Below, piece after piece: positions 18,843-26,722 of a stretch of DNA of 58,071 bases. The DNA lies in contig CAJXLM010000014.1 in assembly GCA_913056175.1 (NCBI GenBank), positions 1 to 58,071 on the forward strand. Direction: 5' to 3'. Both the position numbers and the translations under genes were made by a program. Source of the stretch: an uncultured Opitutia bacterium. GTDB taxonomy: Bacteria; Verrucomicrobiota; Verrucomicrobiia; Opitutales; Puniceicoccaceae. The notes beneath the pieces are model-generated. The model saw nothing but the letters and a program-made list of their open reading frames with translations, made no database searches and had not been told where the DNA came from. Within the stretch, counting starts at the first letter, position 1. Every line of letters begins with the position of its first letter.

Positions 18843-21275
18843 ATGGCCCCCCCTCCCGCCTCCCTCGATTGCAACGCGGTGCCGCGGGAGGAGCTGGGCA
18901 CCCTCCTGCAGGAGCACCACCTCTCGGTGACCCCCGGGGAAGCCCTCCACATCCAGAACGGGATCCTCGGGCGACCGCCAACCCTCGCCGAGCTTGTCCT
19001 CTGGTCCATCCAGGGCTCCGAGCACTGCTCCTACAAGAGCACCCGCTCCCTTCTCCGCCAGTTCCAGACCGAGGGTCCCGGCGTCCTCCTCGGCCCCTCC
19101 GAGGACGCCGGCATCGTGGAACTCGCCCGGGACCACGAGGGCCGCCGCTACGGACTCGCCCTCAGCCACGAATCGCACAACCACCCCTCCCAGGTGGTTC
19201 CCTATGAGGGGGCTGCCACCGGAGTGGGGGGCAATGTGCGCGACGTCTGCTGCATGGGGGCGAAGGTCGTGGCGGTGGCCGACGGGCTCCGCTTCGGCCC
19301 CCCCGCCGATCCGCATACCCGCTGGATCGCGGAGGGCGTGGTCGCCGGTATCGGCGGATACGGCAACCCCCTCGGTATTCCCAACCTCGCCGGCGACGTC
19401 TTCTTCGACGACGGCTACCGCGAGAACTGCCTGGTCACCGTGGTGACCCTCGGGGCCATCGCGGCGGACGGCATCCTGCACTCCCATGCCCCGCCGGGAG
19501 CGGACGGCCACGCCCTTGTCCTCGTGGGCAAGCCCACCGACAACAGCGGGTTCGGCGGGGCCAGCTTCGCCTCCGGCACCCTCGAGGAGGAGGACCGCGA
19601 GGCCAACAAGGGCGCCGTCCAGGAACCGAACGCCTTCCTCGAGCGGCACCTCCTCCAGGCCACCTACGCCCTCGTCGCCCGCCTCCGCGCCGAGAGCAAG
19701 ATGGCCCGCTTCGGTTTCAAGGACCTCGGGGCCGGCGGCATCGCTTGTGCCAGCGTGGAGCTGGCGGACAGTGGCGGCTACGGCGCGGAGGTCGAACTGG
19801 ACCGGGTGCCCCTCGCCGCCGAGGGCTTCCCCCCGCATGTCGTCCTCTGCTCGGAGACCCAGGAGCGCTTCCTCTGGGTGGTGCCCCCGGAGGAGGTCGA
19901 CGCGGTCCTCACCCACTACAACGAGACCCACGCCCTCCCCGAGGTTTCCGCCGGGGCCCGCGCCGCGGTCATCGGCCACATCCGCGAGGGCGGGCGGTAC
20001 CGGGTCACCCATCGCGGGGAGACCCTCGTGGACGCTCCCGCCAAGGCGGTCACCGAGGGACTCACCTGCGAGCGCCCCTATGTACTCCCCCCCGTCCCCG
20101 GCGGGAGCCCGGCCGCGGAGGAACCCGACCTGTCCGCGCTCGGCGACCCCACCACCCTCCTCCTCCGCCTCCTCGCCCACGAGAACATCGCCTCCCGGGA
20201 GTGTATCTACGAGCGCTACGACAAGAATGTCCAGGGACGCACCGTGGTGGAAGCCGGCGCAGCCGACGCCGGGGTGTGCCGCCCCTTTGCCGAGCCGGAC
20301 TGGCCGGAGGAAATCCGCGCGACCGGGGCCGCCCTCAGCCTCGACCAGAACCCGCGCTACAACCGGATGGACCCCCGCCTCGGAGCGGCCTGGGCCGTTG
20401 TGGAAGCCTACCGCAACGTCGTTGCCGTGGGCGCCCGGCCCGTCGCCCTCACCGATTGCCTCTGCTACGGCAACCCGGAGATCCCCCTCCAGATGGGCCA
20501 GTTCGTGGCCGGGGTGGCCGGTCTCGCCGAGGCCGCCGCCGCGCTGCCTCCACCGGACCACCCGGGCCATCCCCTCCCGATTGTCGCCGGCAACGTTTCG
20601 CTCTACAACGAATCCGGTGGACGCTCCATTCCGCCGAGCCCGATGGTCGCCTGCGTCGGTCGGCTGCCCGAGGCCGACCGGGCCGTGGGCCTCGCCGTAC
20701 CCGCCGGCCCCCACCAGCTCTTCCTGCTCGGCGCCCCCCCCACCACCCTCGCCGGTTCCCTCGCCGCGGAGGTGGGCACGGGCACCGCCGCCGGTCCCCT
20801 GCCCCTTCCCGACTACCGGGCGATCGCCGCCGAGGCCGCTGCGGTGATCGCGGCGGTCGAGGCCGGCGATCTCGCCGCCGTCCACGACCTCTCCGACGGA
20901 GGCCTCGCCGTCGCCCTTGCGGAAATCGCCATCGCCAGCGGGCGGGGGCTCGCGGTCGAGAGCGACCTCCTCGCCCGCCTCGGCGAGCCCGCGCCGGCTC
21001 TCTTCGGGGAATTCGGGGGCTTTCTCGTGGCGGCTTCCCCCGAGCGCGCCGGCGACCTGCAGGCGACCTGCGAGCGGCACGCGGTCCCCCTCCACGCGCT
21101 CGGATCGATGCGGGAGGATCACGACTTCCGGATCGGCGACCTCCTCCGGGCCGACCTCCCCCACCTCCACCACAGCTGGGCGAACGGGCTCCGCGAGAGG
21201 CTCGGGATGCCCCCGGTGCCGGTCGCCACGGAACCCGCTCCCGCCCCGGCCTATTCTCCCACCCCTTCCCCATGA
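18843..21275 (+). CDS. purL: Phosphoribosylformylglycinamidine synthase, small-type PurL
   Basis: PurL uses glutamine-derived ammonia and ATP to convert FGAR to FGAM. At 810 residues it is the small type (about 740 usual), lacking the N-terminal PurS-like and C-terminal glutaminase domains of the 1300-residue form. Motifs include SEHCSYKST, LSHESHNHPS, GGNVRD and the second-half KDLGAGGIACASVE. I prefer the ATG at 18843 over the GTG at 18828, although neither has a good ribosome site. The stop overlaps the purM start by 4 bases. This form needs PurS and PurQ as partners. Confidence 0.95.
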   Translation: MAPPPASLDCNAVPREELGTLLQEHHLSVTPGEALHIQNGILGRPPTLAELVLWSIQGSEHCSYKSTRSLLRQFQTEGPGVLLGPSEDAGIVELARDHEGRRYGLALSHESHNHPSQVVPYEGAATGVGGNVRDVCCMGAKVVAVADGLRFGPPADPHTRWIAEGVVAGIGGYGNPLGIPNLAGDVFFDDGYRENCLVTVVTLGAIAADGILHSHAPPGADGHALVLVGKPTDNSGFGGASFASGTLEEEDREANKGAVQEPNAFLERHLLQATYALVARLRAESKMARFGFKDLGAGGIACASVELADSGGYGAEVELDRVPLAAEGFPPHVVLCSETQERFLWVVPPEEVDAVLTHYNETHALPEVSAGARAAVIGHIREGGRYRVTHRGETLVDAPAKAVTEGLTCERPYVLPPVPGGSPAAEEPDLSALGDPTTLLLRLLAHENIASRECIYERYDKNVQGRTVVEAGAADAGVCRPFAEPDWPEEIRATGAALSLDQNPRYNRMDPRLGAAWAVVEAYRNVVAVGARPVALTDCLCYGNPEIPLQMGQFVAGVAGLAEAAAALPPPDHPGHPLPIVAGNVSLYNESGGRSIPPSPMVACVGRLPEADRAVGLAVPAGPHQLFLLGAPPTTLAGSLAAEVGTGTAAGPLPLPDYRAIAAEAAAVIAAVEAGDLAAVHDLSDGGLAVALAEIAIASGRGLAVESDLLARLGEPAPALFGEFGGFLVAASPERAGDLQATCERHAVPLHALGSMREDHDFRIGDLLRADLPHLHHSWANGLRERLGMPPVPVATEPAPAPAYSPTPSP

Positions 21276-22321
21276 GTGCAGCCGACTACCAATCCGCCGG
21301 TGTGGACATCGCGGCCGGCGACGAGACCGTCCGCCGGATCGCTCCGCTCGCCCGCTCCACTTTCGACGACACCGTCCTCGCCGGGATCGGATCCTTCGGG
21401 TCCTTCGTCGACCTCGGCCCCGTCCTCCGCGAGTACCGCCACCCCGTGCTCGTGCAGAGCATCGACGGGGTGGGGACGAAGGTGGCCGTGGCCCGGCGGG
21501 CCGGCTCCTTCCACGGCATCGGCCGGGATGTGGTCTCGGCGACGGTCAACGACATCCTCGTCCACGGGGCGCGTCCGCTCACCTTTCTCGACTACCTCGC
21601 CACCGAGCGCCTCGACCCCGCCATCGCCGAGGAGATCGTCGCGGGGATGGCCGCGAATTGCCGGGAGAACCATCTCCCCCTCGTGGGCGGGGAAACCGCG
21701 GAAATGCCCTCCACCTACCGCGAGGGAGAGCACGATGTGGTCGGCTGCGTGACCGGGGTCGTGGAGAGGGACCAAATCGTCAACGGGTCGACCGTCGAGG
21801 TGGGCGACCGCCTTCTCGGCCTTCCCTCCAACGGACTCCACACGAACGGCTACTCCCTCGCCCGGAAGGTCTTCTTCGAGATCGCCGGGCTCGGGGTGGG
21901 CGACCGTCCCGAGGGCCTGGGCGAGACCGTGGGCGCGGCCCTCCTCCGGCCCCACCTCAACTACCGGAAGCCGGTGGAAGCCCTCCTCGCGAGCGGTGCC
22001 GCCGTGCGGGGCATGGCCCACATCACCGGCGGTGGCATCCCCGGCAACCTCGGCCGGATCCTCCCCGCGGGCACCGCCGCCGAGGTCGAGACCGCCTCCT
22101 GGGAGATTCCTCCGGTCTTCCGGGTCCTCGCCGCCCTCGGCGAGGTCGCCCGCCCCGAAATGTTCCGCACCTTCAACATGGGCATCGGGCTCATCGCGGT
22201 GGTGGCTCCCGAGGACGAGGCCCGTGCCCGGGAAGCCCTCAGCGCCGTGGGGTCCGGTGCTCTCCCCATCGGCACCGTCGTGCCCGGGGGCGGAGAGGTC
22301 CACCTCGCCGGACGACCATGA
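21272..22321 (+). CDS. purM: Phosphoribosylformylglycinamidine cyclo-ligase PurM
   Basis: PurM (AIR synthetase) closes FGAM to AIR with ATP. The 349 residues match the family. Motifs include VDIAAGDETV (start), GIGSFGSFVDL, QSIDGVGTKVAVA, the Asn-Asp motif in SATVNDILVHGARPL, VGGETAEMP, and the C-terminal HITGGGIPGNLGRIL. It overlaps purL and purQ by 4 bases each, so the three are probably translated as a coupled unit. Confidence 0.96.
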   Translation: MSAADYQSAGVDIAAGDETVRRIAPLARSTFDDTVLAGIGSFGSFVDLGPVLREYRHPVLVQSIDGVGTKVAVARRAGSFHGIGRDVVSATVNDILVHGARPLTFLDYLATERLDPAIAEEIVAGMAANCRENHLPLVGGETAEMPSTYREGEHDVVGCVTGVVERDQIVNGSTVEVGDRLLGLPSNGLHTNGYSLARKVFFEIAGLGVGDRPEGLGETVGAALLRPHLNYRKPVEALLASGAAVRGMAHITGGGIPGNLGRILPAGTAAEVETASWEIPPVFRVLAALGEVARPEMFRTFNMGIGLIAVVAPEDEARAREALSAVGSGALPIGTVVPGGGEVHLAGRP

Positions 22322-23619
22322 CCGCCCGCGTCGCCCTCCTCCAGTTTCCCGGGAGCAACTGCGAGACGGAGTCGGCCGCGGCCCTCCGCCGGGCCGGGCT
22401 CGAGCCGGTGGACTTTCCGTGGAACCGGGACCCCTCCGAGCTCCGCGACTGCCAGGCCTTCTTCCTCGTGGGCGGATTTTCCTACGAGGACCGCGGGCGG
22501 GCCGGCATCCTCGCCTCCCTCGACCCGATCGTCGAGGCCCTCGCCGCCGAGGCCGCCCGCGGCAAACCGGTCCTCGGCATCTGCAACGGGGCTCAGGTGC
22601 TCGTGGAGAGTGGGCTGGTCCCCGGCCTCGCCGGGCGCCGCCCCGGGATCGGGCTCGCCCCCAACCGCCGCTCGGCCGGCGGGCGCTTCCTCGGGGCGGG
22701 ATTCTACAACGGTTGGTGCCACCTCCGCGTGCCCGCGGACAGCCTCGCCACCCCGTTCACCGGGGGGCTGGCCGGAGGCCCGCCCCTGCGCGTTCCCTAC
22801 GCCCACGCCGAGGGCCGCTTCCTCCTCGCGCCCGGCCTGCGCGAGGAGATCGAGGAGCGCGGGCTCGGGGTGTTCCGCTACTGCGATGCCGCCGGCCACC
22901 TCGCGCCGGACGCCCCCACCAACCCGAACGGGAGCACCGCCAACCTCGCCGGCCTCACCGATCCGACCGGCCGAATCCTCGCGCTCATGCCGCACCCCGA
23001 ACGGGTCCCGGCCGGGGATCCCCTCTTCGCCTCGCTCGCCCGCTTCCTCGCGGGCGAATCTTCGAATCCCCCACCCGCGCCGCCTCCCCTCCGGACCGAG
23101 GTCCCCGCGGCCACCGTGCCCGCGGGGACCCTCGCCCCGGATCTCGCCCGCTTGCCGATCTCCACGATCATTACGGACAACGCGGCCGTCTCCGTGGAAA
23201 ACACCCTCCGCCACCTCGGATTCTCCGCCTCGGTGGAGCGCCGCCTCCTTTGGGAGATGCCCCGGGAAGGATTGCCGGAGGACGCGGTCGAGCAGCTCAC
23301 CCGGACCGGGGAGCTCTTCAACCCGAACAAGGAACGGATCGACCGGCGTCCGCCCGGGCCGGAGGAGACCACCGCCCTCCTTCGCGTGCGACCCCGCGAG
23401 GACCTCCGGGGGCCGGCCACCCTCTCCGTCCTCCGGGAAAGTTTTCGGTTTTCGTTCCCCCGGGAGTTGCGCGGGTCCCTCCTCTGGATTCTCCATTTCC
23501 CCTCGGCGGAGGCCCGCGCGGCCGAGTGGCCCCGGCTCCGCTCCCATCCGGTCTTCCACAATCCTGTGGCCGAGGAAGCGGAGGACCTCTCCTCGCTCAC
23601 GTCCCATGAGATCCTCTGA
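22318..23619 (+). CDS. purQ: FGAM synthase glutaminase PurQ with extra C-terminal PurS-like region
   Basis: The first 250 residues are PurQ, a class I glutaminase that feeds ammonia to PurL, with the nucleophile C89 in GICNGAQ and the H226/E228 pair in MPHPERV. The family normally ends near 230-260 residues. Here a Pro-rich linker (about 250-275) leads to about 160 more residues. Part of this, VENTLRHLGFSASVERRLLW ... LFNPNKERID, has the order and spacing of PurS (an N-x-L-x-x-LG strand-helix and a late NP-x-hydrophobic motif). The last part ends with a second VFHNPVAEE motif. No separate purS is present between purL and purC, so fusion is plausible. It overlaps purC by 14 bases. Confidence 0.9.
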   Translation: MTARVALLQFPGSNCETESAAALRRAGLEPVDFPWNRDPSELRDCQAFFLVGGFSYEDRGRAGILASLDPIVEALAAEAARGKPVLGICNGAQVLVESGLVPGLAGRRPGIGLAPNRRSAGGRFLGAGFYNGWCHLRVPADSLATPFTGGLAGGPPLRVPYAHAEGRFLLAPGLREEIEERGLGVFRYCDAAGHLAPDAPTNPNGSTANLAGLTDPTGRILALMPHPERVPAGDPLFASLARFLAGESSNPPPAPPPLRTEVPAATVPAGTLAPDLARLPISTIITDNAAVSVENTLRHLGFSASVERRLLWEMPREGLPEDAVEQLTRTGELFNPNKERIDRRPPGPEETTALLRVRPREDLRGPATLSVLRESFRFSFPRELRGSLLWILHFPSAEARAAEWPRLRSHPVFHNPVAEEAEDLSSLTSHEIL

Positions 23620-24589
23620 CCTCCTCCACCACGAGCGCGAACTCCTCTCCTCGGTCGTCGCGGAGACCCACTGCGGGCGCAACCGGCGGGCCGGCAAGGT
23701 GCGCGACCTCTACGCCCGGGCCGGCCGGGTCGGCCTCGTCTCCACCGACCGGCTGAGCGCCTTCGACCGCGCCATCACCACGGTCCCCCTGAAGGGGAGG
23801 ATCCTCAACCTGCTCAGCGAGTGGTGGTTCGCCCAGACCCGCGACATCGTCCCGAATGCGGTCCTCGCGGCACCCCATCCCCAGCTCACCGTCATGCGGG
23901 AATGCCGCCCCCTGCCCCTCGAGTTCGTGGTGCGTGGCTACCTGACCGGATCGACGAGCACCTCGTTGTGGACGCGCTACCGGGCCGGCGAGCGGGACTT
24001 CGAGGGCCACTCCCTCCCGGACGATCTCCGCAAGAACGATCGCCTCCCCCAACCGCTGCTCACCCCGACGACCAAGGGTTCCCTCCACGACGAGTCCATC
24101 ACCGGGGCGCAGGCCGTCGACCGCGGCCTGCTCTCCGCCCCCGAGTGGGAGCGGGCCAGTGCCGCCGCGCTGGCTCTCTTCCAGAGGGGCACGGAGATCG
24201 CCCGTCGGGCCGGCTTTGTCCTCGCCGACACCAAGTACGAGTTCGGGGTGGACGAAGGGGGAACGGTCGTGCTCCTCGACGAGGTGCACACCCCGGACTC
24301 CAGCCGCTTCTGGAAGGCGGAGTCCCTCCCCGGCCGACTCGCCCGCGGGGAGGAACCGGAGAGCGCCGACAAGGAGTACCTCCGGCTCTGGTACGCGGAC
24401 CGGTGCGACCCCTATCACGACGAGGAACTCCCGGAGGCTCCCGACGAGCTCCGCCTCGAGCTGACCCGACGCTACCTCCACCTCTACGAGGAGATCACGG
24501 GCGGGCACGAGATTCCCTTCTCCGTGGACGAGGACCCCCCGCACGACCTACGGGCGGTCCTTGCCGAGTGGGACCTGCTCGAGGAGTAG
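23606..24589 (+). CDS. purC: Phosphoribosylaminoimidazole-succinocarboxamide synthase PurC
   Basis: PurC (SAICAR synthetase) joins CAIR to aspartate using ATP. The 327-residue length is longer than the ~240-residue E. coli form and matches the larger type with extra segments. Motifs include GKVRDLY, DRLSAFDRA, RGYLTGS, TKYEFGVD and DEVHTPDSSRFW. The ATG at 23606 lies 14 bases inside purQ. A strong hairpin follows the stop, and the operon probably ends there. Confidence 0.95.
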   Translation: MRSSDLLHHERELLSSVVAETHCGRNRRAGKVRDLYARAGRVGLVSTDRLSAFDRAITTVPLKGRILNLLSEWWFAQTRDIVPNAVLAAPHPQLTVMRECRPLPLEFVVRGYLTGSTSTSLWTRYRAGERDFEGHSLPDDLRKNDRLPQPLLTPTTKGSLHDESITGAQAVDRGLLSAPEWERASAAALALFQRGTEIARRAGFVLADTKYEFGVDEGGTVVLLDEVHTPDSSRFWKAESLPGRLARGEEPESADKEYLRLWYADRCDPYHDEELPEAPDELRLELTRRYLHLYEEITGGHEIPFSVDEDPPHDLRAVLAEWDLLEE

Positions 24590-24613
24590 ACACAACCCGG
24601 GATGCGGCGGAGC

Positions 24614-24647
24614 CCGCCCGGCGCCCCGGCCCGCGCCCGCCGGGCGG
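24614..24647. terminator. GC-rich hairpin after purC
   Basis: A perfect 10-base inverted repeat (CCGCCCGGCG at 24614-24623, CGCCGGGCGG at 24638-24647) with a 14-base loop lies between convergent purC and the small membrane protein gene. There is no clear T-tract on either strand, so it may be an intrinsic terminator of the GC-rich kind or only a hairpin that protects 3' ends. Confidence 0.45.
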
Positions 24648-24742
24648 CTGGACACCTCCCCCGGGCCCCGGGATCGCGGGAGCCCGCCCACCTCCTCCCC
24701 GGCGCGACCCACGGTCGCCCCTTCGGCCGGGGGAGTGACCGG

Positions 24743-25024
24743 CTAGAGCAGGGCGAAGTGGCCCCAGAGGAAGGCGGTCGCCACCAGCACCGGGAGCAGG
24801 AGGCCGACCATCCAGGCGGTCCGCCCCCACAGGCCGCAGGCGAGAGCCCCGACACAGAACAGGCCGCCCCCGATCGGCATGCCGAGAAGCACCGCGAACC
24901 AGACCCGGTCCCAGAAAGTGAGGCTCTCCCCGAGGGAACCCAGCATCCACGCATGGAAATTCACCGGGGTGAGGACACCGAAGAGGGCGGCCAGCCAGAG
25001 GAGAGCGAAGAGGATCGCGCGCAC
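24743..25024 (-). CDS. Small three-helix membrane protein
   Basis: A 93-residue hydrophobic protein of unknown function. The GTG at 25024 gives VRAILFALLWLAALFGVLTP as the first helix; two more follow (FAVLLGMPIGGGLFCVGALA, WMVGLLLPVLVATAFLWG). Longer in-frame starts upstream would add a charged, low-complexity segment that looks like shadow coding. It lies between purC (convergent) and the DASS symporter (divergent). The start is uncertain and the reading frame could be over-called. Confidence 0.5.
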   Translation of the reverse strand: MRAILFALLWLAALFGVLTPVNFHAWMLGSLGESLTFWDRVWFAVLLGMPIGGGLFCVGALACGLWGRTAWMVGLLLPVLVATAFLWGHFALL

Positions 25025-25243
25025 GGCCCGCCAGCGTTCCCCCGCTCCGCCGGGATTGGCAAGGGTAAGTTCCCGCGGGCCCGACTCCTGCCCCGCCAGG
25101 CTGCCCGCGGGCCGCGCCCCCTCGCGTCCCGTTCTTCCGCGCAATTTTTCGACTTGCCTGTCGATTGAGGGCGACTGATTCTCCGGGTGCCCCTGACCTC
25201 CGCGATTCGCTCTGGGTCCGCGCCCCTCCGGCCCCATTCCCCC

Positions 25244-26710
25244 ATGGATTCCCCCCGCTCCCGTATCGGCCTGTTCCTCGGGCCCGCTACCTTCCTCCTC
25301 GGCTGGTGGCTCGGCCCCCCGGGTGGGCTCAGCGACCCGGAATGGGCAGTGGCCATGACGGCCCTCCTCATGGCGGTCTGGTGGATCAGCGAGGCGCTCC
25401 CCCTCGCGGCCACCGCCCTCGTCCCCATCGTCCTCTTTCCCCTCCTCGGGGTCATCGATGTGGACGATATCACGGAAGCGTACGGGAACGACCTCATCTT
25501 CCTCTTCCTCTCCGGCTTCTTCATCGCGGTGACCATGCAACGGTGGAACCTGCACCGCCGGATCGCCCTGCGCACGATCTACCTCGTCGGCCCCTCGCCC
25601 CGGCGAATCATCCTCGGCTTCATGCTGGCCACGGGCGGCCTCTCCATGTGGATCAGCAACACGGCCACCGCCATGATGATGCTGCCCATCGGGCTGGCCG
25701 TACTACGGCAGAGCGAGGACGAGGCGGAGCGGGTGGGGCAGCCGCTGCACCGCGGATTCGGGGTCGCCCTGATGCTGGGCATCGCCTACTCGGCCTCCAT
25801 CGGGGGAATCGCCACCCTCATCGGCACACCCCCCAATGCCGTCCTCGCCGGCCAGGCGGAGGCGCTCTACGGGGTGGAGATCACCTTCGCCCGCTGGATG
25901 CTCTTCGGGCTGCCCCTCTCCGTCGTCTTCCTGTCCCTCGCGTGGGCCTACCTGACCCTCGGGCCGCTCTGCCGCGGGCTGGCCCCCCTCTCCTCCGGGC
26001 GCGCACCCATCCGGGCGGAGATGGAGGCGCTCGGCCCCATGGACACCGCCGAGAAGCGGGTGCTCACGGTCTTTCTCCTCGTGGCCCTGTCCTGGGTCTT
26101 CAGCAGCTTCCTTCCCGCGAGCGTGCTCCCCTTTTTCGGGGATGCCAGCATCGGCATGACCGGGGCCCTCGCCCTCTTCCTCCTGCCCAGCGGCAAGGAG
26201 AAAGGCCAGCGCCTGCTCGACTGGGAGACCGCCGTGCGGGTGCCCTGGGACATCGTCCTCCTCTTCGGGGGCGGCTTTGCCCTCGCCACCGGATTCGCGA
26301 CCACCGGACTCTCCGAGAGCCTCGCCAGCGCCCTCGCGGTGCTCGATGGCACCTCCGTCTTCCTCATCATCGGCGTCTGCATCCTCATCGTCGTCTTCCT
26401 CACCGAGGTCACCTCGAACACCGCCACCTCCACCGTCTTCGTCCCGCTGATGGGAGCCCTCGCCGTGGCCACCAGCTTCAACCCCATCGTGCTCATGGGG
26501 GCGGTCGCGGTGGCCGCTTCCTGCGCCTTCATGCTGCCGGTGGCTACCCCGCCGAACGCCATCGTCTTCGGGAGCCGCGCCCTCACCATCCCGGACATGG
26601 CCAAGGCCGGCCTGCTCCTGAATTTCGTGACGGTGATCCTCGGCACCCTCTTCGTCTACTTCTTCCTGCCCCTTGCCCTCGGGCTGGAGGTGGGGGCGAC
26701 CTTCAAATAG
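25244..26710 (+). CDS. DASS/SLC13-type carboxylate:Na+ symporter
   Basis: A 488-residue inner-membrane protein that probably imports dicarboxylates, citrate-like acids, sulfate or phosphate with Na+. It has both SNT signature motifs of the family (WISNTATAMMMLPI and TSNTATSTVFVPL), preceded by hairpin-like helices, and an inverted-repeat plan of about 11-13 helices. I chose the ATG at 25244 (MDSPRSRIGLFL); an upstream GTG at 25187 adds 19 residues. Substrate specificity cannot be told from sequence alone. Confidence 0.9.
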   Translation: MDSPRSRIGLFLGPATFLLGWWLGPPGGLSDPEWAVAMTALLMAVWWISEALPLAATALVPIVLFPLLGVIDVDDITEAYGNDLIFLFLSGFFIAVTMQRWNLHRRIALRTIYLVGPSPRRIILGFMLATGGLSMWISNTATAMMMLPIGLAVLRQSEDEAERVGQPLHRGFGVALMLGIAYSASIGGIATLIGTPPNAVLAGQAEALYGVEITFARWMLFGLPLSVVFLSLAWAYLTLGPLCRGLAPLSSGRAPIRAEMEALGPMDTAEKRVLTVFLLVALSWVFSSFLPASVLPFFGDASIGMTGALALFLLPSGKEKGQRLLDWETAVRVPWDIVLLFGGGFALATGFATTGLSESLASALAVLDGTSVFLIIGVCILIVVFLTEVTSNTATSTVFVPLMGALAVATSFNPIVLMGAVAVAASCAFMLPVATPPNAIVFGSRALTIPDMAKAGLLLNFVTVILGTLFVYFFLPLALGLEVGATFK

Positions 26711-26722
26711 GGCCGCGCTCCC

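Noticed and set aside
18591-21173. An 860-residue minus-strand open frame antisense to purL
   Set aside because: purL is unmistakable on the plus strand; the antisense frame is Gly/Glu/Val-rich shadow coding.
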